The notes under the pieces were generated by a model. It was not told the DNA's origin, searched no databases, and worked only from the letters and a program-made list of their open reading frames with translations. Below are positions 9,523 to 19,909 of a stretch of 64,000 nt of DNA, piece after piece. The stretch is from Shinisaurus crocodilurus. Lineage: Eukaryota > Chordata > Lepidosauria > Squamata > Shinisauridae. Both the position numbers and the translations under genes were made by a program. Numbering within the stretch: position 1 is the first letter of the stretch; the number at the start of each line of letters is the position of its first letter. The stretch spans positions 180,131,085-180,195,084 of the forward strand of contig CM037880.1 of NCBI GenBank assembly GCA_021292165.1, given 5' to 3'.

Positions 9523-12384
9523 ATGTGTTCATCTCAGGGAGATGATGGGGGGAGTTCCGGGGGGCAAAACATACCATTGTTGAGCGGCAGACACTGGCAG
9601 AATGTTAGGGGCAGGCCATGCCGATTAAGGGGAACAGGGAATCGATGCTTAATATCTATCCCTTGTTCCAGGCCTGTCCAGAGCCAAGGGATAACTGGGG
9701 TGTGTGTGGCTCCTTCCCCACCCTTGTGTTTGCTGCTGTGTAATGCCAGGTCCGTTACCCAAAAAACATCTGTAATCCATGACATGATCCTGGATGAGGG
9801 TGCGGACCTGGCATGTATTACGGAAACCTGGCTGGACGAGGCCGCTGCTCCAACTCTGGCGGCCTTGTGTCCGGCCAGTTTCTCGTATGCCCAGCAGCCA
9901 AGGGTTGGGGGATGGGGATGGGGAGTGGCTGTTATCTACCGGGAGTCCTTGGTCCTTACCAGACTCCCTCTCCGGGAGACCAAGTTTATTGAGTGCATGT
10001 ACTGGAGGTTGGGTCCAAAGGAAAGTCTGGGGATTCTGCTCGTGTACCGTCCACCCCGCTGCACGACAGACTCCCTGGCCGAGGTGCTGGAGGTGGTCTC
10101 TGATGTGCGTGTGTTGTCCCCCAGGCTCTTGGTGCTGGGGGACTTCAACGTGCATTCGGGGGCTGCCCTCACGGGGGCACATCGGGACTTCATAGAGACC
10201 ATGGCTTCCTGGGAGCTGCACCCTGTATTAACTGGACCTACCCATGTAGCCGGTCATGCACTGGACTTGGTTTTTGTTTCTGGAGAGGGGGGAAATGATC
10301 TGGAAATTGGGGGTATATCCACCACCCCCTTGTCATGGTCAGATCACTATCTGGTGGGGTTGGATTTCTCGATGCCACAACCCCTCTGCAGGGGTGAGGG
10401 ACCTATTAGGATGGTCCGCCCCAGGCGTCTTATGGATCCAGATGGATTCCCGAACGCGCTTGCGGAATTGGAGCACACAAAAGGTAGCTCGGTCGAGACC
10501 CTGGTGGACGACTGGAATGCTGTAATCACCAGGGCATTAGACAGAGTTGCCCCGAAGTGCCCTCTTCGCCTAAACAGAGCTCGCGCAGCACCATGGTTCA
10601 CTCCGTCGCTGCAAGCTCTGAAACAAGAGGTGAGAAGGCTAGAGCGCCGATGGCGTAATTCCCGCTCCGAAGACAATCGAACACAGGTCAGAGCTGCATC
10701 TTCAGCCTACCGGGTGGCGGTGGAGGCAGCAAAAAAGAATTTCTATGCTGCCTCCATTGCATCTGCGGAGTGCTGCCCCAGGAGGCTGTTCCAAGTGGTT
10801 CGGAGCCTGGTCGGTCCAGTTGCTCCGGATCCGATGGAACAATCCAAAGCCTCCTGTGAGGCTTTAGCGAAGCACTTTGCAGATAAAATTGACCGGATTA
10901 GGAGTGGAATTTCGCGCGTCGTGGATACAGGAAGTGAGCAGAAGGAGGCCAATGGTAGACCGGTCTTGTGGGATTGGTTCCAGCCTCTTCCTTCTGATGA
11001 AGTGGACAAGGTGCTTTCATCTGTGAAGCCAACCACCTGCTTGCTTGATCCTTGCCCGTCCTGGCTCATTAAGAGCTGCAGGGAGAGACTGGGTGAGGGG
11101 ATCAGGGCGGTGGTGAATGCCTCCCTCGATGAGGGAGTGTTCCCATCAGCCCTTAAGGAGGCTGCAGTAAGACCACTTTTAAAGAAGCCCTCCTTGGATC
11201 CCCAAGACCTGAACAACTTTTGCCCAGTCTCCAATTTGCCATTTCTGGGCAAGGTGATTGAGCGAGTGGTGGGGGCTCAGTTGAAGGCACACTTGAATCA
11301 AGCCGATTACTTAGATCCATGCCAGTCGGGCTTCAGGCCTGGACATGGGACAGAAACGGCCTTGGTCACCTTGGTGGATGATATGAGGAGGGCCTTGGAT
11401 AGGGGCGAATGCTCCTTCCTAGTTCTCCTCGATCTCTCAGCGGCTTTTGATACTGTGGACCACGGTATCCTCCTGGAGGGGTTGGGTATCGGAGGCACTG
11501 TATTACAGTGGTTCCGGTCCTTCCTCTCTGGAAGGTACCAGAGGGTAGTTCTTGGGGAGGAGGCTTCGGACCCTCGGCTGCTCACTTGTGGGGTGCCGCA
11601 GGGTTCCATCCTCTTCCCGATGTTATTCAACATCTACCTAAAGCCGCTGGGGGCTATCATCAGGAGGTTTGGGGTGCGGTGTCATCAATATGTGGATGAC
11701 ACGCAGCTCTACCTCTGTTTCAAGTCCTCACCGAGGTTGGCCGTTGAGACCCTGTCCAAGTGCCTCGAGGCAGTGGGTGGCTGGATGGGAAGGAACATGT
11801 TGAAACTGAACCCCGACAAGACTGAGGTACTTCTGGTGGGAGACAAGGGAAGGTTAGGGGATGTTGACCTGGTGCTGAATGGGGTACATCTACCCCTGAA
11901 GGACCAGGTCCGCAGCTTGGGGGTCGTTCTAGATTCCCAGCTGTCCATGAAGGCTCAGGTGTCAGCTGTGAGCTGGGCAGCGTTGTATCAACTCCATCTG
12001 ATATGGCAGCTGCGCCCCTACCTTCCTAATCATCTGCTCCGATCAGTGGTTCATGCCTTGGTCTCCTCTCGCCTAGACTACTGTAATGCGCTCTATGTGG
12101 GGTTACCCTGGAAGACGGTTCGGAAGCTTCAGCTGGTACAGAATGCGGCGGCTCGCCTGATTAAGGGCAGCCGCCGGCGTGATCACATCACGCCAGTGCT
12201 TAATGAGTTGCACTGGCTACCAGTTGCTTGCCGAGCCGAATTCAAGGTGTTGGTTTTGACCTTTAAAACCAACTTATCTCAAGGAGCGCCTCCAGCAACA
12301 TCAAGTAGGCTGCTCAACAAGATCTGCCACGGACGGCCTTCTCCTTATCCCATTAGCCAGAGCAGCCAGGCTGGTGGGGACTAG
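9523..12384 (+). CDS. L2-clade LINE ORF2 protein (endonuclease + reverse transcriptase), C-terminus frameshifted
   Basis: This 953-residue frame encodes an apurinic-like endonuclease followed by reverse transcriptase, the enzymes that nick target DNA and copy LINE RNA at the nick. Endonuclease motifs: N-A-R-S about residues 74-77, E-T-W 101-103, Y-R-P-P 175-178, G-D-F-N 206-209, S-D-H 273-275. Reverse transcriptase: F-R-P-G 604-607, A-A-F-D-T-V-D-H 640-647, G-V-P-Q-G-S 690-695, catalytic Y-V-D-D 723-726 (Y-A-D-D is commoner), then L-N-P-D-K-T-E-V-L. All main catalytic residues are present. After 'FKVLVLTFK' the frame differs from the copy at 31019-31384: about 22 nt there are replaced by 5 nt here (near 12271), a net loss of about 17 nt. 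The original C-terminus continues in another frame to about 12520. The ATG at 9523 is chosen as the first in frame; an internal start is possible. Confidence 0.9.
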   Translation: MCSSQGDDGGSSGGQNIPLLSGRHWQNVRGRPCRLRGTGNRCLISIPCSRPVQSQGITGVCVAPSPPLCLLLCNARSVTQKTSVIHDMILDEGADLACITETWLDEAAAPTLAALCPASFSYAQQPRVGGWGWGVAVIYRESLVLTRLPLRETKFIECMYWRLGPKESLGILLVYRPPRCTTDSLAEVLEVVSDVRVLSPRLLVLGDFNVHSGAALTGAHRDFIETMASWELHPVLTGPTHVAGHALDLVFVSGEGGNDLEIGGISTTPLSWSDHYLVGLDFSMPQPLCRGEGPIRMVRPRRLMDPDGFPNALAELEHTKGSSVETLVDDWNAVITRALDRVAPKCPLRLNRARAAPWFTPSLQALKQEVRRLERRWRNSRSEDNRTQVRAASSAYRVAVEAAKKNFYAASIASAECCPRRLFQVVRSLVGPVAPDPMEQSKASCEALAKHFADKIDRIRSGISRVVDTGSEQKEANGRPVLWDWFQPLPSDEVDKVLSSVKPTTCLLDPCPSWLIKSCRERLGEGIRAVVNASLDEGVFPSALKEAAVRPLLKKPSLDPQDLNNFCPVSNLPFLGKVIERVVGAQLKAHLNQADYLDPCQSGFRPGHGTETALVTLVDDMRRALDRGECSFLVLLDLSAAFDTVDHGILLEGLGIGGTVLQWFRSFLSGRYQRVVLGEEASDPRLLTCGVPQGSILFPMLFNIYLKPLGAIIRRFGVRCHQYVDDTQLYLCFKSSPRLAVETLSKCLEAVGGWMGRNMLKLNPDKTEVLLVGDKGRLGDVDLVLNGVHLPLKDQVRSLGVVLDSQLSMKAQVSAVSWAALYQLHLIWQLRPYLPNHLLRSVVHALVSSRLDYCNALYVGLPWKTVRKLQLVQNAAARLIKGSRRRDHITPVLNELHWLPVACRAEFKVLVLTFKTNLSQGAPPATSSRLLNKICHGRPSPYPISQSSQAGGD

Positions 12385-12668
12385 GAAGAGGGCCTTCGCT
12401 GCGGCGGCCCCCACATTATGGAACTCCCTCCCTAGTGACCTTCGCCATGCCCCTTCTGTGATGAGCTTCCGCCGTGCATTAAAAACATGGCTGTTCAGGC
12501 GGGAATATGGGGTGGGTTAGGATTTTAAAAGAATTTTTTTAATACTGTTTTAATTATCATATTTTATTGTATTATTTTATTGTATCATTTTAATTGTACA
12601 TCGCCCAGGGTGGCCGGCCAGATGGGCGATTAATAAATATAAGAAATAAATATAAAATATAAGAAATA

Positions 12669-12911
12669 AACTGAACTAATGTGAGAAGCACTGGGGCTCC
12701 TACTGAAACTGGGTTGGCACTGGCATGGGGAGAAGCAGCTGTAGTGTGGGTTCTTAAGTGCCCAGACACATCATGTGACCTTGGTTGGTCAGGAAGGGAC
12801 CATGCTGCAGTGGCTTCAACACCGACAGCGTAATGTCAACAGTGGCTCTGGTGTTTGAACAGTAGGAAACACCCCATGGCATTTGAAGCTGCCTTATGGA
12901 TTGCTAAAGCT
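12669..12911. other. no recognisable feature
   Basis: Short unique-looking stretch after the L2 tail. Confidence 0.4.
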
Positions 12912-12993
12912 GCAGTCCTGTGAATACTTACCTGGGAGTGTCATTAAACTCAATGGGACATATTTTGAGTAGGCATGCAGAGGATTGCACTGT
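12912..12993. mobile_element. short palindromic MITE (GCAATCCTA family)
   Basis: 'gcagtcctgtgaatactta' and 'gcatgcagaggattgcac' form inverted ends around 'aaactcaatgggaca'. About 82 bp, non-coding. Confidence 0.6.
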
Positions 12994-12999
12994 AAAGCA

Positions 13000-13645
13000 G
13001 AAAGAGGTTCATACTTTTTATAGACATCTGTCTATCAACACCATCATGAGGTTTTGAGATGCTTGGTGGAAAGCTCTTTCTACTGGAACATCTCTATTTG
13101 CATGGTTTCTGATGCACTCAGTCTTTCCTCAAACAACTTTATCAAGTACAGCTTTATCCCTGGAAAAAATGGGGTTTTTTAAGAGTAGCTTTTCAGATCA
13201 ATACTATCATAACTTGCTCTGGACACTCTACAACAACTAGGGTTCAGATGTATAATTACCATGGCTGGAACATATGGAAATAAAGGGAATTATGTGGAAA
13301 AAATGATCTAATACATTTGCAAGTGACCGGGTCACTAACGTCTCTTGAGTTATTAGAAAACAATATATTGGCAAGGGATTTGCAGCTCATCTTTATTCCT
13401 ATTATCAAAGGAAATTGGATACTAGAAATGCTACTTGATATAGAAATAATGGATAAAGATTTGGTCAGTAATGTGCTTAATATTAAAGAGAATTTTAAAA
13501 AGTAAGTTGAATTTTTAAATATTTGACTCCTATAAAAATTCCACTGTATATATCACACTGGAAATGGTCTGCATTAGAAAGGTTGCAGGTACATATATAT
13601 ACCATTTGAACCTGTCTTGTTACTGTGGCTCAGTTCACACATTGA
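13000..13645. other. no recognisable feature
   Basis: AT-rich. An open frame at 13317-13505 has no recognisable domain and low-complexity composition. Confidence 0.4.
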
Positions 13646-13969
13646 GCTGGTTTGCATGTAATGAGAAGCCATGGCGCTGGCTGCCATTTTGAAAATTCAA
13701 GCCACGGTGGGGGTGCGCCACAGCTTGTCATTACATGAGAACCTGGCCAAGGTGAGTTGTTGGGAATGGTTAACAAGCCACCCACAAGCCCTAAACAGGC
13801 CATGGATTTATGGGTGGCTTGTTAACCACCCCAAAAAAACCCTGGCCAGGTTCTCACATAACGACAAGCTGCAGTGCACTCCTGCCACAGCTTGAATTTT
13901 TAAAATGTAAAATGGCAAGCCCCATGAGGAAATTCACCCACGGTGACTTGCCATTACATGTGTACCAGG
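13646..13969. mobile_element. MITE with GCATGTAATG-type inverted ends
   Basis: Opens 'ctggtttgcatgtaatgaga' and closes 'gccattacatgtgtaccag', giving about 24-nt imperfect inverted ends. Inside, 'acaagccaccca' and 'gggtggcttgt' plus 'gagaacctggccaagg' and 'ggccaggttctcac' are further nested inverted repeats. Ends resemble those at 33901-34197 and 59886-60319. Confidence 0.65.
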
Positions 13970-14090
13970 GCATTGTTGTGAATGAGCATGCTGGCAGCAT
14001 GCTGCCCAATTGCTCCCACTGTGAGTGGGAGGGGCTGAACAACAAAGGAACACTCTGTCCCTGGATTTTTTGTCATGAAGTATGAACCAG

Positions 14091-14127
14091 GAACTCTGGC
14101 TTGTCTGTCCCCCAACAAGCCAGAGTT
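14091..14127. repeat. small perfect inverted repeat
   Basis: AACTCTGGCTTG and CAAGCCAGAGTT pair perfectly around a 12-nt spacer. Confidence 0.7.
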
Positions 14128-14453
14128 AGTTCAACCCTGGGTTAAAACAACAACAAACCTCGGTTGTGGTCTGTGAACCCGGGCAGTGTTCATGGAGCTG
14201 AGAAATAAAACCAAAAGTATCAGGGAGGTGGCATTTGAAGGAGGAACAGGAAGTGAGGAGGAGACAGAGTGTGTGCGTTAGAAAGGCGAGGAGAGAACAG
14301 AAGGCCACGTAACTAGCTTAATAAAGTACACTATTTATATAAAGTTGGGAGTTGCTGCTTTTGATTACCCAAACAATGTCACATGAAACATTCCTTAATG
14401 TTCAACATTCTTAGAAAATGTTACTAAGAGAACTGGGAACTATGATTTATGCT

Positions 14454-14497
14454 ATGGTCCATTAATAATGTTGCGATGGTCCATTAATAATGTTGCG
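14454..14497. repeat. 22-bp tandem duplication
   Basis: The unit from 'atggtccattaat' to 'gttgcg' occurs twice, identical, at 14454-14475 and 14476-14497. Confidence 0.9.
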
Positions 14498-14499
14498 TT

Positions 14500-15195
14500 A
14501 GTTCAGTGATGAAAATAATACTTGTTTTTATACAAAGTTGATCCAAAATGTATTAGCTGTAGCATGGTTGGCAAAAACAATAATGGAAAAATTCTGAATG
14601 TCCTGCAGAGTTTGATCGGATACAAAAAGTTTGAGATGTACCGTAACCACTATGACTACATTCTTGCAGCAGATTGGACCTGGTAAAGTAGGGCACCCCC
14701 AACCCTCAAATAGCTTATGGTAGCTATTTATTATATTTCTGGAACAGGAACTATTGGTTTGAAACAAGCCTAACCAATATAAAGCTATATATGTATACTG
14801 GCTGATGATTTCCTTATCAAAATAATAACTTGAGTCACCAAGTTATCTTTTTAAAAAATGTTTTAGGCTACAGCCCTATGGTCCCTGGGAGGGCATTCCA
14901 GGGGCCCTAGGGTGTTTTGGCTGTGCCACTTCAAGGGCAGAGAGTGAAGTCCAGTCATGGAAGGGGAGATCTGATCTCGCACACGCATCCTCCACGGCAG
15001 AAACTCCCTCAGCCCTGGCCACTCTGTCAGTAGTGGTGAAAAGGAGGTTTCCATGGGCATCTTAGAAGCAGATTGGGGAGAGACTTGGATTCATAGCCTT
15101 CCCATTCCCCTAGAATTGGGGGAAATGTGCTCCAGCCCTGGAGCTGGCATACCTAACCCCCACCCCACCCCACCCCCCATTGCAACCAATAGGAG
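14500..15195. other. no recognisable feature
   Basis: Unique-looking; GC-richer from 14870 onward but without a convincing gene. Confidence 0.4.
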
Positions 15196-15200
15196 GGAAA

Positions 15201-15392
15201 GGAGCTATGGCTCAGTGGTAGAGCACCTGCTTTGCATGCAGAAGGTCCCAGGTTCAATCCTCCGCATCTCCAGGTATGCCTGGGAAAACTCCTGCCGGAA
15301 ACCCTGAAGAGCCTCTGCCAGTCAGTGTCAACAATACTGGGCTAGATGGACCAATGGTCTGATTCAGTGTAAGGCAGCTTCCTGTATTTCTA
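15201..15392 (+). mobile_element. tRNA-derived SINE
   Basis: The head contains 'tggctcagtggtagagca', a tRNA A-box, and 'ggttcaatcc', a B-box, so RNA polymerase III promoter logic is preserved. The body runs through 'ccagtcagtgtcaacaata' to 'gggctagatggaccaatgg' and 'taaggcagcttcctgt'. A degraded copy lies at 37945-38125. It is a SINE, not a functional tRNA gene. Confidence 0.85.
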
Positions 15393-15402
15393 AATCATAA
15401 CA

Positions 15403-15590
15403 CTGCCAGTATCAGAGGCAGTGTGCCAATGTACTCCAGTTGCTGGGGGACATGGGCAGGAAGGTGCTGTTGCACGCGTGTCCTGCTTGTGGGCTTCCCA
15501 TGGGCAGCTGGTTGGCCACTGTGTGAGCAGAATGCTGGACTAGATGGACCCTTGGTCTGATCCAGCAGGGCTCTTCTTATGTTCTTATAA
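15403..15590 (+). mobile_element. CR1/L3-like LINE, 3'-terminal fragment
   Basis: 'gccagtatcagaggcagtg', 'gggcagctggttggccac', 'gctggactagatggaccc' and final 'ttatgttctta' match the 3' end of the element at 7680-9029. It directly follows the SINE at 15201-15392. Confidence 0.85.
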
Positions 15591-15736
15591 TCACTAAATA
15601 AAAAGCCCCCTAAGTGGGCAGGGGGAGAGAATCGCCACTCCTCCCTATTTCCGCCCTACCAGCAGGGATCTGGATAAGATGGTTCCTCTGCCTTTACTCC
15701 CCCACCCCTTCGCCCTCATAATGGTGGGATTGCTCT

Positions 15737-15812
15737 TACCTGAAAGTAAGCCTCACTGAACTCAGTGGGACTTCTGATTAGATATGTATAATACTGAACT
15801 GTCAGTCTAAAT
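15737..15812. mobile_element. short palindromic MITE (GCAATCCTA family), degraded
   Basis: 'taagcctcactgaactcag', 'tgggacttctgattagat' and a GCAATCCTA-like end remain. Confidence 0.4.
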
Positions 15813-15814
15813 GA

Positions 15815-17384
15815 TGGTATGGTTTTTTTTTAATGGGGTTTGGTTTTTGCAATGTTGGTTGTAATGTATACTATAAAATATATTAAATATGAAGTTAAGG
15901 TGGGGAGTGGCTGATATTTGAACATTTATTTCCAAGTAAAATACTTGAACACAGGCTTCTGCATACATATGATTGCTGGATTAGGAGCTACAGGAGTAAA
16001 TCGGATGTTATATATCCGCACTGCGTGGCTTTCAATGGAATGCACATAACATTGTTCCACACTTCCGGCACATATGTAAATGCCTTTTTGCACATGACCA
16101 CAGCTGGATTGAGGATGAAAGTAGACAGTATAAAAAGTTATTCAATAGTAATTCTTCTTCCCCTTCCTTTTGTATCTCTTGATTGTATTGCTCGCACTGG
16201 CCTTACTGACTTGACTTTCAGCACTGTGTGAAAACCAGCATAGACAAGTTGGCTGAAGAAAATCTTCAAAGGGTGCATAATTCAAACACTGTATTGGTTA
16301 ATTAATTAGACCAAACAAGCCATTGGCATGATTTGCATCACCTGAATAAGTACCGGGTCAATAATTAAGCTGTAGTAAGTCATTTTGAGTCTATTCCCAT
16401 CCTGTCAAACATTAAGTTCTCCTTATTCTACCTATGTACCATGATGAATCAGTAAATGGTTAGACAAACAACTAAACTAGCTAAATGATTTCATTGGCTT
16501 AGCACTCTTGTGTTGGGTTGTGGCCAAACTCTACATCTCTTTGCAGGGCTAGTCCTTCAGGGGCCCATGTAGGAGGGCTGAAGTGCAATCCCAAATGCAA
16601 ATTAAAGAGGAGGCTGTTGAAAGCACAACACAGTGGGGGGGAAAGTAGATTTTATTCAATGCATTTCTTTACTAAAAAAAACCATTTGCTATGATGTTTT
16701 AACTGTATTCCATATTTAATATTTGGTGCCATATATAAAATATTCAAAGAAAAATTAATCCAAATATTTAAATTGATGGAAATGAGTTGTTGTTGTTGTT
16801 TTTAAATAAGCAGACACACCCCATTGTAATCAACAGCACACCTTACAGTGTGAATCTAAACATTTGTGACTGGTGGCTGAAGCTCTCCCCTTCAAATCCT
16901 CTCCTTAGCTCTACTTCAGCTTGTGCCTGTATACGCCTAGGAAACCAAGGGTCTGTATTTGCCTGGTTTTCTGCAGCTAACGTATTTTGATCACAAACCA
17001 CAGCTGACAGCCTTTCAGAGTGATGAGAATAAAACACTTTGGTCCTCTCAAGGTGATAGCACAGGAACAAGTACATTGGCTGCTTCCCGGCTCCCTGTCT
17101 CTTCTGCAAATATCTTAAAATCACCCAGACAGCCTATCTTTCACCTAGAGCTGTTTAACAAAATATTTTAAGACTTAGAGATGCAGATTTAAGTGGTCTT
17201 TCTAACGAGAACAGTGGAAAACCTGCAGTACTTCTGAATACCTGGGGGGTAGCTGCTGTGGCTGCTGCTGCTGCTACTTCAGAGAGCCATCTCCAATGTT
17301 GTTATTTTTTACTCCGTTTTATTTTGATATCTAGTCTTTCTTCAGAGGAGCTCCAGAACTTTTCTTGTTCCTGTTTTTTTCCTC
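15815..17384. other. no recognisable gene; short GTT and GCT repeats
   Basis: Unique-looking AT-rich DNA. (GTT)n at about 16788-16800 and (GCT)n at about 17262-17275 are the only clear simple repeats. Confidence 0.45.
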
Positions 17385-17500
17385 ACAGCACCTCTGTGAG
17401 GTAGGTTAAGCTTAGTGACTGCTGTAGGGTCGCCGAGTGAGTTTCATGGTTGAGTGGGGATCTGAACCTGGATCTCCTCAGTCCTAGTCCAACACCCTAA
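17385..17500 (-). mobile_element. old Sauria-like or MIR-like SINE fragment
   Basis: 'ctctgtgaggtaggttaag', 'gagtgagtttcatggttga' and 'gatctgaacctggatctcc' are the middle and tRNA-like end of a Sauria-type SINE in reverse, clearly older than the other copies. Confidence 0.6.
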
Positions 17501-17504
17501 ACCA

Positions 17505-17620
17505 GGGGTAGGCAACCTGGTGCCCTCCAGATGTTTTGGACTACAACTCCCCATCAGCTCCTGCCAGCATGGTCAGGGATGATGGAACTTGTAGTCCAAA
17601 TCACCTGGGGAGGAACCAGC
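17505..17620. mobile_element. palindromic MITE (ATGTTTTGGACTACAACTCC family)
   Basis: 'ccagatgttttggactaca' on the left and 'gtagtccaaatcacctggg' on the right form imperfect arms. Confidence 0.7.
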
Positions 17621-17644
17621 CTGCCCTATTTTTCACACCATCCT

Positions 17645-17770
17645 TCCACAACCTGCCCACCTCCAGATGTTTTGGCCTACAACCCCCATTGCCCCTGATA
17701 ATTGCCCATGCTGTCTAGGGTTGATGAGAATTGTAGTCCATCTGGAGGGACCCAGGTGGGGAAGAAGAAG
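17645..17770. mobile_element. palindromic MITE, second adjacent copy
   Basis: 'ccagatgttttggcctaca' and 'gtagtccatctggaggga' are its arms; it follows the previous copy by about 25 bp in the same orientation. Confidence 0.7.
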
Positions 17771-17989
17771 AATGCCAAGGACAACAAGTCAGGTGGCAAA
17801 GCCGAGAAGAAGTCCAAAAGAGACAGGTTGAACAACCATACCCAGTTGTTATGTTTTTCTTCTTTTCCTCCCTCATTTCCATTGCTTAGTTAGCAGTAAT
17901 TCATATGGTAGGTGGTTAATGACCTGAAACTATAAGTTGGTAATACACTGATCTGGAGAAATTTCTGACCATAATGAAGAATAGTCAAC

Positions 17990-18112
17990 AGCCTTTCCAA
18001 CCTGGTACTTTCCAGATGTTTTGGACTACAACTCCCATTACCCCCCGCCAATGGCCAGAGAAGTTGTAGAGCCAAACATCTGGAGGGAGCCAGGCTGGGG
18101 AAGGCTGGCCTA
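17990..18112. mobile_element. palindromic MITE, third nearby copy
   Basis: 'ccagatgttttggactaca' pairs with 'gccaaacatctgg'; outer 'agcctttccaacctgg' pairs with 'caggctggggaaggct'. Confidence 0.75.
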
Positions 18113-18119
18113 CAAGTAG

Positions 18120-18485
18120 GGTGGCAGCCACTTAGCATTGCCCAAAAAAGGAAATGCATCGCCAAAAAAAAAATAGGGTGCCGATTTGCATAAAATTTCC
18201 ATATGCTAATTTATATGTATAGCTGCAAAGTTGGAAATAAATATAAATAAATATACTATAAATGGAAATGTAATATCTTCCACCATAGGGGGAGACTGTG
18301 GCCAGGTGTGCTGTATTCCTGCTCAGTCTGCTGTCTAGGTGCTGCTGCTGATGGGCAACTTCAGGGCCGCTGCTCTGCTCTGCTCTGCTCTCCCTTCTTA
18401 TGGTTCTTTAAATTTAAACTGGACTTGGACTAGACAGCCATTCAGGTATAAGACTGTAAAACAGGACAACATAGTTATGCCATCT
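18120..18485. mobile_element. unclassified interspersed repeat, copy A
   Basis: Co-linear with 30222-30575: 'atatgctaatttatatgta', 'caccatag', 'gctcagtctgctgtc', 'gctctcccttcttatgg' and 'ggacagcc' occur in the same order. This copy opens 'tagggtggcagcc' and the other ends near 'atatgcccatcctta', suggesting imperfect inverted ends. No coding capacity seen. Confidence 0.65.
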
Positions 18486-18562
18486 ACAAATGATTTCTCA
18501 TTACTTCTAGGCAAGTAAATCTAAGTACCAGATCCGTGGAAGCGTTTCAAAACCCTTGTTCT

Positions 18563-18773
18563 CCTATTTATTTATTTGTTATATTTATACCCCGCCTTTT
18601 TTCCTGCAAGGAACCCAAGGCGGCTTACATTATCATCATCATCATTTCCATTTTATCCTCACAACAACCCTGTGAGGTTGGTTAGGCTGAGAGTCCGTGA
18701 CTGGCCCAAAGTCACCCAGTGATCTCCCGAGTCCCAGTCCAACATTCTCACCACTACGCCACACTGGCTCTCT
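18563..18773 (-). mobile_element. Sauria-type SINE
   Basis: On the minus strand: a tRNA-like head ('gagccagtgtggcgtagtgg'), the central 'tcacccagtga' and 'acaacaaccctgtgagg' region, then a 3' domain ending in a (TAAA)n tail, read on the plus strand as 'ataccccgccttttttcctg'. This copy lost about 25 bp just before the tRNA-like head and carries a (TCA)n insertion at about 18631. Confidence 0.88.
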
Positions 18774-18774
18774 A

Positions 18775-19857
18775 TTTAGATTGCTTGTTCCATATTACCA
18801 GAATCATTTTCTGTCCAGCCTGTATTGGGTGTCTTATCGTGCTTTAATGGTGAATTGCTATGGTTACCTAACTCTGTTAGTTACACACAGTTTTCAAACA
18901 AGTTTTTCAGAATGCTCTTTCAAAAACATGGTATCTTGCAAAGTGATCACGTTTTGTTTTCTCCCTAAATGCTAGAATTCATGATGAGGAAGAATGTATT
19001 TTGGTCAGTTGCATGCTTCTTCTACCAGTAACATGATCCCAATGTGGACTGTTGTATTTCAAGCTGTCTAATATGAAGGGAACCCTATAGCATCATTAGG
19101 ATTACAGCTATGTATTGAGGGCATGGAAAAAATCCAGAGAATGAAATTCCTTTCCTGGCTTAAACCCAGAATGAAAATAATCAACCACATCAGTATCAAA
19201 CCAAACAATGCAGCCCTACATTGGCAAACTGGTGATGCTTGGGACTTAGAGTTCAGAATGCAAATAATAATATTCATTATTGTAAAGTAGACGGAGAGGA
19301 TTAAATGGCTATACACATACCTTTTGCATGGAGTATGCTGTTTGATGCGACATGGCTCCATTTTAAGCTATTGCATAACTGAGAAGGTAAAGGCTCCAAG
19401 CTTGGGTCTTGCTGATATTTGGTGATTTAAAGGCACTTTTCTGGGTGGATCACTTTGCCTGTGTTTTTATTCTCCCGGCAAATTTCAGCCATCTTGAGGG
19501 TTGTCACAAGATTCTACAACCACAGAAGCCATCATTACTCCATTGTGACACTAATGGAAGAAGATCAGAAGTGTCCTTAATTTTCCTAGTTTATTCCACT
19601 CCACCATGTTAGTTTTTGAAGTTTTGGCAGTGATTGTTAACAGAGGGGAAGTAATGTATAATGCATTGGGGAAGGGAGGACAATACATTTTTATTTCTGT
19701 GTTGGGAGCTGGATCACAATATCTTGGTGACTGATGCTTCCTCCCCTCTACCCTACCCCTATGGTGCTACTAATAGAGTACAGTAATTGACAATTTTGCT
19801 ATCCTTTAAAATATACCCCCGCTCTGCCCCCTAAGGTATGCTGCCTCACCCTTTCTA
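18775..19857. other. no recognisable feature
   Basis: Unique-looking sequence with no supported gene. Confidence 0.4.
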
Positions 19858-19906
19858 AGTTGTAGTCCAACACATCTGGAGGGCACCAAGTTGGGGAAGG
19901 CTGCCC
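19858..19906. mobile_element. palindromic MITE, right half only
   Basis: 'ttgtagtccaacacatctgg' and 'aagttggggaaggctg' are the right arm of the palindromic family; the left arm is absent. Confidence 0.6.
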
Positions 19907-19909
19907 TAG

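Larger units (their letters stand above)
9090..12668 (+). mobile_element. L2-clade LINE, near full length
   Basis: A GC-rich leader (about 9090-9522) precedes a single long frame (9523-12384), then a short 3' region with 'catcgcccagggtggcc' and 'agatgggcgattaataaa' and an A/T-rich tail of 'aataaatataagaaataaa' units. This is the L2 layout and is the youngest-looking LINE in the window. The 5' boundary is approximate. Diverged relatives lie at 30905-31720, 39540-43270, 51215-51478 and 54230-54965. Confidence 0.88.

Noticed and set aside
9649..10221. 190-codon minus-strand frame
   Set aside because: Shadow of the L2 ORF2 coding strand.
14150..14400. Possible fourth LTR (AATAAA and TATA-like motifs near 14317-14340)
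   Set aside because: No paired TG/CA ends with a matching duplication could be found.
15201..15275. Possible tRNA gene
   Set aside because: A- and B-boxes are present but the cloverleaf is not maintained and the sequence continues as a SINE body with a degraded sister copy.
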